Assembly: GCA_947305775.1 (NCBI GenBank)
Contig: CAMZEN010000014.1
Span: 1-55,789 of the forward strand
Direction: 5' to 3'
DNA length: 55,789 nucleotides
Source of the DNA: an uncultured Verrucomicrobiota bacterium
GTDB taxonomy: Bacteria > Verrucomicrobiota > Kiritimatiellia > RFP12 > UBA1067
Within the stretch, counting starts at the first letter, position 1; every line of letters starts with the position of its first letter. The translations under genes were made by a program, and so were the position numbers. Positions 1-7,158 of the stretch are shown here, in pieces. The notes beneath the pieces were generated by a model. That model did no database searches. It saw only the letters and a list, made by a program, of their open reading frames with translations, and was not told the DNA's origin.

Positions 1-1
1 A

Positions 2-127
2 GTGCGCGAAGGGACGAAGGGCTGGATGTCGCCGGATTCCACCGAGCTGCCCGAGCGCTGGCCGACGGATCAGAAAGAGTCCCGCCTCATACGCTTTATA
101 GGCGCTGTTGATGAAGACAACCATTGA
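2..127 (+). CDS. C-terminal fragment of a gene cut by the window edge
   Basis: An open frame runs in from the left edge and ends in TGA at 125-127. It encodes about 41 residues, with a plausible end reading ...RLIRFIGAVDEDNH. No start is visible and no motif identifies the family. It is preferred over the other two frames for its Lys/Asp/Glu-rich composition and because the rho-independent hairpin at 195-219 follows it on the same strand. Function unknown. Confidence 0.35.
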   Translation: MREGTKGWMSPDSTELPERWPTDQKESRLIRFIGAVDEDNH

Positions 128-486
128 GGAAAAGGCGTTTGCTTGTTGCCGCGGCCTCACGAATATAAAAAGGCAACCTGCTTCTTCCCCATTTGCGCGG
201 GCAATACGCCCGCGCTTTTAGTGTAGCTAAGCGCCCCTAAGGTCAAACTCGCAATCATATACTACCACATCAAGTGGCCCGCTAGGGCGAACATCAACAG
301 CCCTACTGGACCATAACTCCGACGATAGCGGGTCATAATCCCGACGGTAAGGTCAAATCCGTTTCCATCTGCGCGGGCTGGACGCCTTCGCTTCTAGTGA
401 GGGGCCAGTCTCAATGCGGCGAATGACGCGCAGGATACGCAAAAGTGCGACCTGGAGTCTTTAGGTGTCTGGCAAGTCCTATATCT
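128..486. other. Gene-free stretch with a decayed internal duplication
   Basis: No credible coding frame on either strand. Besides the terminator it holds two imperfect copies of a GCGCGGGC...GCC...CGCTT(T/C)TAGTG block, at about 192-223 and 368-400. TAAGGTCAAA also occurs twice, near 238 and 340. This looks like a decayed duplication. No toxin gene follows the antitoxin that ends at 487. Confidence 0.4.
195..219 (+). terminator. Rho-independent terminator after the edge gene
   Basis: A perfect 8-bp GC stem (GCGCGGGC / GCCCGCGC) closes a 5-nt loop (AATAC) and is followed by TTTTA. It sits about 70 nt after the edge gene's stop, so it most likely ends that transcript. Confidence 0.65.
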
Positions 487-804
487 TCACGCTACAGACC
501 TCCGGCGGTGTGTCGTGGAAGCGCGACGCGACTTGGCTTTCGGCTTTGCTTCGTCATCAACTTCAATGAGGTCATGGTAATGGCAGTTACGTCCATGTTC
601 CATGTCGTCCATCCTTTGCAGAAGTTCCGACATCGGGCGCACGGAAGGATTGCGTTTCTGAATGGGGAACGGGATGCCCTGAAAATCAAGGGAGTGCTGT
701 ATGAATACAGTTATTGCGCTGGACATGGTGAGCCCAAGGCTGCTGAAGAGGTCGTCGGCCCTCTGCTTGATGTCGTCGTCTATTCTGATGTTGATTTGTG
801 CCAT
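487..804 (-). CDS. RelB/DinJ-family antitoxin (orphan)
   Basis: This 105-residue protein begins MAQINIRIDDDIK, the typical ribbon-helix-helix strand of RelB/DinJ antitoxins. The conserved helix (ADDLFSSLGLTMSSAITVFI) and the segment GIPFPI follow. Such proteins dimerise, bind operator DNA and neutralise a YafQ/RelE-type mRNA interferase. The C-terminal tail is Arg/Lys-rich (KAKSRRASTTHRRRSVA). A good ribosome site (AAAGGAG) lies 9 nt before the ATG. No toxin reading frame follows in the roughly 360 nt before the edge gene, so it appears to be an orphan. It may regulate in trans or be a relic. The family call is firm; the role is inferred. Confidence 0.8.
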   Translation of the reverse strand: MAQINIRIDDDIKQRADDLFSSLGLTMSSAITVFIQHSLDFQGIPFPIQKRNPSVRPMSELLQRMDDMEHGRNCHYHDLIEVDDEAKPKAKSRRASTTHRRRSVA

Positions 805-829
805 GGCTCTTTTTCTCCTTTGCGTGGAT

Positions 830-859
830 ATGATATCAAATATTTATATGCAACGTCAA
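830..859 (-). promoter_or_regulatory. Promoter/operator of the antitoxin gene
   Basis: On the minus strand TTGACG (859-854) is followed after 18 nt by TATCAT (835-830), placing transcription start about 20 nt before the antitoxin ATG. The palindrome TGATATCA (831-838) overlaps the -10 and could be the operator for autorepression by the RHH protein. The operator role is inferred. Confidence 0.5.
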
Positions 860-864
860 GACAG

Positions 865-873
865 TGCTATACA
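865..873 (+). promoter_or_regulatory. Extended -10 promoter for the amidohydrolase operon
   Basis: TGCTATACA fits the extended -10 pattern (TGn plus hexamer) seen across this window. It lies 18 nt before the ATG at 892 and diverges from the antitoxin promoter. Confidence 0.45.
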
Positions 874-891
874 AATTATTGAGTTGTAAAT

Positions 892-1611
892 ATGGCTAGC
901 AATTATACAAACATCATCCTTGCGGTGCCGCATGCTGTTGGTGATCCGCTGGATTGCGACTGGCGCGAAGATGCGAAGGTTGCTGCTTCGGCGAGGCGTT
1001 GGACTGATTGGCATACGGATAAGTTGTTCAGTGTCAAGGATGGGCGAATCGTTGTGGTCAAGGGGCGGCTTTCGCGTTTTGACTGCGACGATGAGCGGCT
1101 GGAGCATGAGGACGACAGGCTTTGCCGCTATGCGTTGGAAGGCGGGATTGACCCGAATGGGATTGGCGCGAAGCAGTGGAACGCTCGTCTTGCTGAGTGG
1201 TTCTGGTATCGTGCCGAACTGATGTCTGCCGCAGCGCGAGGGGAGCATCCGCTAATCATAGACTGCCATTCATTCCCTAGTGACCTTGCGCCGGATGTCG
1301 ATATCTGCATAGGCTTCAATGAAGATGGCTCGAAGCCGAGCGAGGAAACCCTTGCCGTTGTGACGGGAGCTTTTGAGGCGGCGGGTTATAAGGTGGCTTG
1401 CAATAACCCGTATTCGAATGCGATTGCGCCGATTGGCTATCGCGGACACTCCCTCATGATTGAGGTCAATAAGCGGTGCTATCTTGACGCGGATGAAGTG
1501 AATGTTGGAGAAGGCTTCGTTAAGCTCCATAATACGCTCGCCAAGCTGTACAGGGAGTTGTTGGGCGTTGACGAGGCGATTAAGATGTTGAAAGGAGAAA
1601 TTGAGCAATGA
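892..1611 (+). CDS. N-formylglutamate amidohydrolase family protein
   Basis: The 239-residue product resembles the N-formylglutamate amidohydrolase family of zinc-dependent hydrolases. Near the N-terminus it has a VPHA motif in place of the usual VPHSG. The middle has LIIDCHSFPS, the family's conserved DxHSF metal-site segment, and then DICIGFNEDG. Toward the C-terminus it has NNPYSNAIAPIGYRG and SLMIEVNKRCYLD, equivalent to the family's substrate and IEVNRxLY motifs. It probably cleaves an N-acylated amino acid or related amide in the cytoplasm. The exact substrate cannot be told, because no histidine-degradation (hut) genes are nearby. The stop overlaps the ATG of the next gene (ATGA), so the three small genes here form one operon. 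Confidence 0.8.
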   Translation: MASNYTNIILAVPHAVGDPLDCDWREDAKVAASARRWTDWHTDKLFSVKDGRIVVVKGRLSRFDCDDERLEHEDDRLCRYALEGGIDPNGIGAKQWNARLAEWFWYRAELMSAAARGEHPLIIDCHSFPSDLAPDVDICIGFNEDGSKPSEETLAVVTGAFEAAGYKVACNNPYSNAIAPIGYRGHSLMIEVNKRCYLDADEVNVGEGFVKLHNTLAKLYRELLGVDEAIKMLKGEIEQ

Positions 1612-1970
1612 AGAGAATAAAGACTGGCAATTGGCGTCCGTTCCGTCCGGCGGGAATGTCGGACGGCATGTGGCAGACTATCCTTTTGTTGCATCGTTTC
1701 CCAAGCGACGAGATGGATGAAGAGGAACAGAGCCATTGCCTTGGTCCGAAGCTTTTCGGGAAGGGTGACGCGAGGTTTAGCGACTATGGGCGAGGCTGGA
1801 TTCAGGAGGAGGCCGACCAGCGGGCCGCTTCGCATATCGAGGACATCTGGTACAGGATATGTTACGGACCATTTGGGGTTGGGCCGTGGCATGTGCTGAC
1901 TAAGCTATGGAGGAGAAATTCGAAATCGTTTCGAAGAAGAAGGTCGTTCGATATCTCAAACGCGCACTAG
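1608..1970 (+). CDS. Conserved-looking small protein of unknown function
   Basis: Starts inside the stop of the amidohydrolase gene (ATGA overlap), which implies translational coupling. The 120-residue product is Trp- and acid-rich (residues about 15-85) and I recognise no domain. Its last 20 residues (RRNSKSFRRRRSFD...) are basic and lie in the 64-nt overlap with the next frame. The true end could therefore be altered by a frameshift, or the overlap could be genuine. No signal peptide or membrane segment. Confidence 0.5.
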   Translation: MKRIKTGNWRPFRPAGMSDGMWQTILLLHRFPSDEMDEEEQSHCLGPKLFGKGDARFSDYGRGWIQEEADQRAASHIEDIWYRICYGPFGVGPWHVLTKLWRRNSKSFRRRRSFDISNAH

Positions 1971-2110
1971 GCGAGTTGCACAAGAGAAGGAAGACCGCGC
2001 AGCTTAATGACGATACCGATTTGATTGGCATCGCCCCATTTGACATCTGGGTGCGACGACGCGAGGAACGTGCTGCCATATTTGAATCCCTCAGCAAAGA
2101 ATATCGGTAA
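1907..2110 (+). CDS. Small charged protein of unknown function
   Basis: A 67-residue, Lys/Arg/Glu-rich, predicted helical protein starting MEEKFEIVSKKKVV. A stop codon lies two codons before the ATG (TAA at 1901), so it is a separate frame that overlaps the upstream gene by 64 nt. The composition (DLIGIAPFDIWVRRREERAAIFE) looks like real coding sequence rather than a shadow. Function unknown; probably the last gene of the amidohydrolase operon. Confidence 0.45.
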   Translation: MEEKFEIVSKKKVVRYLKRALGELHKRRKTAQLNDDTDLIGIAPFDIWVRRREERAAIFESLSKEYR

Positions 2111-2163
2111 GTATCAATGTGAGACATGGATGTGAGAAATTCTGCCTAAGTCATAGTTCAATA

Positions 2164-2172
2164 TGGTATAAT
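2164..2172 (+). promoter_or_regulatory. Extended -10 promoter of the superoxide dismutase gene
   Basis: TGGTATAAT, the consensus extended -10 of this genome. Transcription would start near 2179, upstream of both possible starts (2196 and 2289), so the mRNA includes the twin-arginine leader. Confidence 0.65.
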
Positions 2173-2195
2173 GCTGCCATAAAAGAACTTTGAAT

Positions 2196-2897
2196 ATGAA
2201 AACAGCAATCACAAGAAGAGAGTTTGTGGCTGGTGCGGCATGTGCCGCGCTGGCTCTTCACAGTCAAATCCTTAAAGGAGATTCCTCCATGAAAGAAATT
2301 ACGCTCGCACCTCTTCCCTACGCCGATGACGCGCTTGCGCCGACGATTTCCGCTAAGACGATTTCGTTCCACTACGGCAAGCATCATGCCGGATACGTGA
2401 AGACGCTGAATGGTCTTATCGCCGGTACAAAGTACGAAGGGCTTTCCCTTGAAGAGATTGTCGCCGCCTCGCGCGGTGCGGGCGATACCGCCATCTTCAA
2501 CAACGCGGCGCAGATATGGAACCATGATTTCTACTGGCAGTCGCTTGCGCCATCAGGGAAGGGCGGCGAGCCGTCGGCTGAGCTTCTTGCGGCAATTAAT
2601 GCGTCCTTCGGCTCGCTCGACGCATGCAAGGCTGCGCTCGCGGATGCGGCGGTCAAGCGCTTCGGGAGCGGCTGGGCGTGGCTTCTCGTTAAGGACGGCA
2701 AGCTTGTCGTCGAATCGACGTCAAACGCCGAAACTCCGTGCGGAAAGCCGGGCGTAAAGCCGCTCCTCGTGATCGACGTCTGGGAGCATGCCTACTACCT
2801 CGACTGGCAGAACGCCCGCGCCGCATACGTCAAGGCTGTTGTGGACGGACACCTCAACTGGGCGTTCGCCTCCGGCGGCTTTGCGCTTGTGGATTGA
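2196..2897 (+). CDS. sodB: Iron-type superoxide dismutase with a Tat-like leader
   Basis: Dismutates superoxide. The mature part has all Fe/Mn-SOD landmarks: FHYGKHHAGYV (first metal His), AAQIWNHDFYW (second His, with the Gln pattern of Fe enzymes) and DVWEHAYYLDWQNAR (Asp and His ligands). Unusually, 31 residues precede the normal start. They carry TRREFVAG followed by a hydrophobic Ala-rich stretch, which matches a twin-arginine export signal. A second ATG at 2289 has a much stronger ribosome site (AAAGGAG) and would give a standard cytoplasmic SOD. Both forms may be made, or the leader may be decaying. ATG 2196 is chosen because the only visible promoter is upstream of it. TTG 2190 is also possible. 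The lipid operon starts 50 nt downstream. Confidence 0.88.
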   Translation: MKTAITRREFVAGAACAALALHSQILKGDSSMKEITLAPLPYADDALAPTISAKTISFHYGKHHAGYVKTLNGLIAGTKYEGLSLEEIVAASRGAGDTAIFNNAAQIWNHDFYWQSLAPSGKGGEPSAELLAAINASFGSLDACKAALADAAVKRFGSGWAWLLVKDGKLVVESTSNAETPCGKPGVKPLLVIDVWEHAYYLDWQNARAAYVKAVVDGHLNWAFASGGFALVD

Positions 2898-2947
2898 GTC
2901 CGGCCGGATTGCGATCTCTGGCGCTGACATTGACGGTAAGGCGCAGA

Positions 2948-4135
2948 ATGGAGAATCGGCTGTTTGAGAAGGTGCTTGCCGACAGGCGCGCGGATGAAGC
3001 GCGCGCTGCGGGGGTGTATCCGTATTTTCACCGTCTCGAATCGCGGCAGGATGCGGTCGTTGTCATGGAGGGCAAGCGACGCATCATGCTCGGTTCCAAC
3101 AACTATCTCGGGCTGACGTCGTGTCCAGAGGTCGTGGAGGCGGCGATAAAGGCCGTTGAAAAATACGGAACGGGCTGTTCAGGCTCGCGCTTTCTAAACG
3201 GCAACCTTGATCTACATATCGAGCTTGAACGTGAACTTGCGGACTTTGTCGGCAAGGAGGACGCCATAGTTTTCGGCACCGGCTTCCAGACGAACCTCGG
3301 CGTGGTCAGCACGCTTGTTGGACGCGGCGACTACGTCGTATTTGACGCGGAAGCCCACGCGAGCGTATATTGTGCCGCGCAAATGAGCTTCGGCAAAGCG
3401 CTGCGCTTCCGTCACAACGACATGGATTCCCTTGAGCGGCGGCTCGCATCTGTGCCGGATGGCGCGGGATGCCTTGTCATAGTCGACGGCGTGTTTTCCA
3501 TCGGCGGAGACCTCGCCGACCTGCCGTCCGTATGCAGCCTTGCGAAGAAATACGGGGCGGCGGTTATGGTCGATGATGCGCACGGACTTGGCGTCGTCGG
3601 AAAGGGCGGACGCGGCACGGCGTCGCACTTTGCGCTTGATGCGGATGTCGATCTTGTGATGGGTACGTTCTCGAAGTCTCTGGCATCGCTCGGCGGATTC
3701 GTCGCAGGACGCCGCGCGGTTGTTGACTATCTTCGCCATTCGTCTTATCCGTTCGTGTTCTCTGCGGCGATTACGCCTGCAAGCGCGGCGACGGCTCTTG
3801 CGGCACTTCGCCACCTCAAGGCGCACCCGGAACTGACAGAGAGGCTTCGCGGTGTTTCGGACTTCGCACGAAAGGCGTTTGCGGTGCGCGGCATTCCGCT
3901 TGCTGATTCCGCTATGGACGGCATTACGCCGATTCTGCCGATTCCGACCGGTGGAACAATGGAAACCTGCGTTGCCGCGAAGAAGATGTTCGACGGCGGC
4001 GTGTTCGTCAATCCGTTCGTCCCGCCGGGCGTTCCCGAAGGTCATGCGCTCATCCGTACGAGTTTCATGGCCACCCATACGCGCGAGCTTATCGAGGAAG
4101 CATCGGACATCATCGCAAAGGCTATCCAATGCTGA
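2948..4135 (+). CDS. Serine palmitoyltransferase-like alpha-oxoamine synthase
   Basis: A 395-residue PLP enzyme of the alpha-oxoamine synthase family, which condenses an acyl-CoA with an amino acid and releases CO2. Visible landmarks are SNNYLGLTSCPEVVEAA (50-66), GTGCSGSRFLNG (74-85), H137 in EAHAS (stacks on PLP), VDDAHG (208-213) and the Schiff-base lysine K243 in GTFSKSLASLGGF. The TFSKSLASLGG loop and the MFSA/TPAS-like segment (VFSAAITPASAA) resemble Bacteroidetes-type serine palmitoyltransferase more than KBL (2-amino-3-ketobutyrate ligase) or BioF. I therefore infer 3-ketosphinganine-type synthesis, first committed step of sphingolipids. No bio genes or threonine dehydrogenase lie nearby. 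It opens a six-gene overlapping operon. ATG 2948 follows AAGGCG and fits the family N-terminus. Substrate is inferred. Confidence 0.85.
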   Translation: MENRLFEKVLADRRADEARAAGVYPYFHRLESRQDAVVVMEGKRRIMLGSNNYLGLTSCPEVVEAAIKAVEKYGTGCSGSRFLNGNLDLHIELERELADFVGKEDAIVFGTGFQTNLGVVSTLVGRGDYVVFDAEAHASVYCAAQMSFGKALRFRHNDMDSLERRLASVPDGAGCLVIVDGVFSIGGDLADLPSVCSLAKKYGAAVMVDDAHGLGVVGKGGRGTASHFALDADVDLVMGTFSKSLASLGGFVAGRRAVVDYLRHSSYPFVFSAAITPASAATALAALRHLKAHPELTERLRGVSDFARKAFAVRGIPLADSAMDGITPILPIPTGGTMETCVAAKKMFDGGVFVNPFVPPGVPEGHALIRTSFMATHTRELIEEASDIIAKAIQC

Positions 4136-5061
4136 AGTTCCTATACTACTACCTCCGATCAATGCGGCTCTACTATGGATTCGTCACCGCGACGACTGTG
4201 TTGGCGGGGCTTTGCCTAGCGCATGCGCATTCGACTGAAGGGCTTGAAAGCTGGACGCGCTTGGATGGCTTGATGTTCGTTTACGGTTTTCTCGCATGGG
4301 GTGCAAACCAGGTTTTCAGCGACTGGTGCGACCGGAAGGAGGACGCGATCAATGCGCCGCATCGTCCGATGGTCACGGGAGCGCTCGCACCGCGTCCCGC
4401 GTTTGCGCTTTCTGCCCTTATACTGTCGCTCATAGCCATCGTGAGCGCATGGGTATCTCCTTGGACGCTTCTCTTCTTGCTCGTGGGCGGCGCGTTGAAT
4501 ATCGCGTATTCAAGACTCAAGCGCATACCAATCGTAAACTGCCTTGTCTATGCGGCGGCTATATCATGCTGTGCGCTATATGCCGTCGCTGGTGTTCAAG
4601 ACAGATGTCCGGGATGGGATGATTTTCTAGTTGTCGCTGTAACGATTCTACCTGCTCATTTTTTGATGTGCCACAACAGCTACTACAAAGACGTTGCTGG
4701 GGATCGCGCGGCAGGCGTGCGGACGCTGCAGACGATGTATCCTGCAATTGTCGCCAAGACCTTGACGGTATCGCTCTCGGCAATTGCCTTTGTTATTTCC
4801 TGGCTTGTGGCGTATGGCTTTGGCGACGAAGTTGGTGAATCTTGGTGGCGGTTTCTACAGCCTGCTCTAGTTGCCATACTTGCTGTGGCGCATTTCATCT
4901 TCCTGCAAAAGCGACGCTATCATGTCGCAACCTGCCTCAACTGCCAGTTTTGTGTTGCGCTTATGCATGTGATTTGGTTTATTGATACTTGGCTGATAGA
5001 GCTCGTCTCGCTTGTCGCAATCCAACTTCTCTTCCTCTGGTACGACGATGAAAAGGAATGA
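4129..5061 (+). CDS. UbiA-superfamily prenyltransferase
   Basis: A 310-residue membrane protein with about eight to nine hydrophobic segments. It carries both aspartate-rich motifs of UbiA enzymes: N60-x4-D65-x2-D68-x3-D72 (NQVFSDWCDRKEDAIN, then HRPMVTG) and the second loop KDVAGDRAAGVRTL (D188, D192). Such enzymes use Mg2+ to move an isoprenyl group from its diphosphate to an acceptor. The first motif departs slightly from the usual NDxxDxxxD. It overlaps the preceding gene by 7 nt and the next by 14 nt. In this operon the acceptor may be the sphingoid or amino-lipid product, or a quinone-like molecule; neither can be proven here. No ubiquinone or menaquinone genes are adjacent. Confidence 0.85.
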   Translation: MLKFLYYYLRSMRLYYGFVTATTVLAGLCLAHAHSTEGLESWTRLDGLMFVYGFLAWGANQVFSDWCDRKEDAINAPHRPMVTGALAPRPAFALSALILSLIAIVSAWVSPWTLLFLLVGGALNIAYSRLKRIPIVNCLVYAAAISCCALYAVAGVQDRCPGWDDFLVVAVTILPAHFLMCHNSYYKDVAGDRAAGVRTLQTMYPAIVAKTLTVSLSAIAFVISWLVAYGFGDEVGESWWRFLQPALVAILAVAHFIFLQKRRYHVATCLNCQFCVALMHVIWFIDTWLIELVSLVAIQLLFLWYDDEKE

Positions 5062-6292
5062 GAACATAACGGGCCTTAGAAAGTTGCTCTTCTACGTGCG
5101 CATGTCTCTTACATGCGCATGGCGGTATTGGCGCCGTCCTGCCGCGCTCATGAATGCGTCGCAACTCACGCGCATCTTCTACCGCCACAAGCTCAAGCGC
5201 CTCGCGTCCGGCGAATACAAGCTCGACTTCTATCTGCCGCGTTATCCGTCGGAGGCGTTCTTCACGGCGCTTGAGGACAAGGTCGTCTGTCGTCCGCCGC
5301 GCCCCGTGAGCGTCGTTCTCTCGATTTCGAAGGCGTGCGCGTACAAGTGTCCGCACTGTTATCAGCGAAAGGACGATCCTAGCGAATTGCCGCTCCCGTT
5401 TCTCGTCGAGAGTGTGAGGAAGATGCGCGACTTCGGCATTATCGCTTGGGCGGTGGAGGGCGGCGAACCGCTTCTCAGGTTTGAACGGCTTGAGGCGGTT
5501 CTTGCGGAGATCGCCGGACTCGAAGTGTGGGTCAATTCTACTGGCCACGGCGCGACGCCCGAGAAGATTCGTCGCCTTGCGGAGCTGAAGGTCACGGGTG
5601 TCATGTCGTCCATCCATTCCATCGACGAGTGCAAGCACGATGAGTTCACGGGCGTCGCCGGATCGTGGCGGCGCGCGCTCGACTTCCTGCGCGACTGCCG
5701 CGCGGCGGGGATGCTCGTCGGATTCAACACTGTCCTTACCGACCGCGAAGTCGTGGAGGGCGGAATCGACCGCATCATGGATCTCGCCGCCGAACACGAT
5801 TGTGATTACGTTCAGCTCATCCATCCGAAGGCTTGTGGCGCATGGATGGGGAAACGGTTCGACGCCGCGCTCCATGCCGACGCCGTTCGCATTGCTTGCG
5901 AGGCCCAGCGAAAATACAATTCGTCCAAGGCGCGAATCCCGTCTGTGCTTACTGCGCAAGTCTACGAGGAGTCGCCGGAGATGCTCGGGTGCTGTTGCGG
6001 AGGAATCGACCGCTTCTATGTCGGCGCGAATGGAGACGTTCAGCCATGCGAGTTCGTGAACATCTCATTCGGCAACCTGGCCGATGTGCCGTTCGAGACG
6101 GCGTACGAGCGTATGCGCAGGGCGTTTCCCGTGCCGTGCCAGGAATGGACGTGCGAGCGGCATGCGGACGAGATCGCGGCGAATGCAGGCGATAGACTTC
6201 CGCTGCCTTGGCCCGAGACGGAGAGGTTGGTTGCGGGATGGAAGTGCGGATCGCCGACGAAAGTCTACGACAAGATGGGAATCTACCGATGA
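5048..6292 (+). CDS. Radical SAM enzyme with C-terminal SPASM-like cysteines
   Basis: A 414-residue protein with the radical SAM [4Fe-4S] motif C97-x3-C101-x2-C104 (CAYKCPHC) on a (beta/alpha)6 barrel, followed by the EGGEPLL (GGE) strand. The C-terminal third has a cysteine cluster (GCCCGG, DVQPCEF, CQEWTC) like SPASM/Twitch auxiliary-cluster domains. A basic N-terminal segment of about 80 residues may sit at the membrane. It presumably performs a radical rearrangement, methylation-like step or C-C/C-H modification on the operon's lipid or prenyl product. No precursor peptide gene is present, so peptide maturation is unlikely. ATG 5048 lies inside the end of the prenyltransferase gene; its stop overlaps the next ATG (ATGA). 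Confidence 0.82.
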   Translation: MKRNENITGLRKLLFYVRMSLTCAWRYWRRPAALMNASQLTRIFYRHKLKRLASGEYKLDFYLPRYPSEAFFTALEDKVVCRPPRPVSVVLSISKACAYKCPHCYQRKDDPSELPLPFLVESVRKMRDFGIIAWAVEGGEPLLRFERLEAVLAEIAGLEVWVNSTGHGATPEKIRRLAELKVTGVMSSIHSIDECKHDEFTGVAGSWRRALDFLRDCRAAGMLVGFNTVLTDREVVEGGIDRIMDLAAEHDCDYVQLIHPKACGAWMGKRFDAALHADAVRIACEAQRKYNSSKARIPSVLTAQVYEESPEMLGCCCGGIDRFYVGANGDVQPCEFVNISFGNLADVPFETAYERMRRAFPVPCQEWTCERHADEIAANAGDRLPLPWPETERLVAGWKCGSPTKVYDKMGIYR

Positions 6293-7158
6293 AAAGATTC
6301 CTGGTATTGGTCAATCCGTTGTCGCATGGCGGACGTTGTGGGCGGCGTCTTGCGAAATTGCAGGCTCTTTTGCCCGAAGGGGAGTTCGTTCATATTGGCG
6401 ATATCGCGGAAGCGCGATGCCGCGCGCGGGAGGCGTCTGGATATGATGCAATCGTAGCTTGCGGTGGCGATGGAACGGTGAATGCCGTCGCGGCGGGGGT
6501 GCTGGAGAATCCTGATCGATCCCTTAAGTTTGGCGTGCTCTACCAAGGGACTAGCCCGGACTTCTGCCGCGAACACGGCTTGCCGATAGATGTTGAAGGG
6601 GCGGTAGATGTGCTGCGGCATGGAGGCGTTCGGGGAATTCCCGTGCTTTGTGCTAACGGGGAGCCGTTTTTCTGCTCGATGAATCTCGGCATGGGTGCGG
6701 CGGTTGCGGCTATCGCGAACAGGTTGCGCCCGAAACTTGGAGATTTCGTCGGCACTCTTTGGTCGGTAATGCGCGAGATCATGCGCGGCAGACGATACGA
6801 TATTGAAGTCAACGGAGAGGCGATTCGCGGCGTTGCGCACATGCTGGTCACTCGGATGCCATTCATAGCGGGCGGCATAAAGATAGCGCTCCCGTCGCTT
6901 GCCGATGACGAGTATGCGCTTTGGTTCGTGCGCGGGGTCTCGCGTTTCGGTGCGCTTAAGTGCGTTTGGGAAATGTACCGCGGGGAGCAGTGCGGCGAAG
7001 TGCGCGTCCTGCGCGGCAGAACGTCGTTTGTGTCACCAGAAGCAATTGCATTTGAATACGACGGCGACCCTCAAGGAATGTTGCCGGTCGTGGTTAACAT
7101 GGGGAACAAGGTCTTGCGACTTGCAGTGCCAAACAAGGAAGGCTCAAGTGATGAATGA
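6289..7158 (+). CDS. Diacylglycerol/sphingosine-kinase family lipid kinase
   Basis: A 289-residue protein of the DAGK catalytic family: LVNPLSHGG at the N-terminus and the nucleotide-binding signature CGGDGTVNAV (58-67), then the two-domain beta-sandwich pattern ending GDPQGMLPVVV. Family members phosphorylate lipid alcohols such as diacylglycerol, ceramide or long-chain bases, using ATP at the membrane face. Beside a serine palmitoyltransferase-like enzyme and an SDR, phosphorylation of a sphingoid base or its derivative is a reasonable inference. The second half of the GT-S-DF motif reads QGTSPDFCRE, a variation on the usual GTGNDFAR. It overlaps both neighbours (ATGA upstream, 8 nt downstream). 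Confidence 0.87.
   Translation: MKRFLVLVNPLSHGGRCGRRLAKLQALLPEGEFVHIGDIAEARCRAREASGYDAIVACGGDGTVNAVAAGVLENPDRSLKFGVLYQGTSPDFCREHGLPIDVEGAVDVLRHGGVRGIPVLCANGEPFFCSMNLGMGAAVAAIANRLRPKLGDFVGTLWSVMREIMRGRRYDIEVNGEAIRGVAHMLVTRMPFIAGGIKIALPSLADDEYALWFVRGVSRFGALKCVWEMYRGEQCGEVRVLRGRTSFVSPEAIAFEYDGDPQGMLPVVVNMGNKVLRLAVPNKEGSSDE

Noticed and set aside
2738..2947. N-terminal extension of the serine palmitoyltransferase-like frame
   Set aside because: It overlaps the end of the superoxide dismutase gene in another frame and has Arg/Cys-rich shadow composition; ATG 2948 matches the family start.
3212..4162. 316-codon minus-strand frame
   Set aside because: Shadow of the serine palmitoyltransferase-like gene; Arg/Cys/His-rich composition without family features.
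4979..5959. 326-codon minus-strand frame
   Set aside because: Shadow of the prenyltransferase and radical SAM genes, whose motifs on the + strand are unambiguous.
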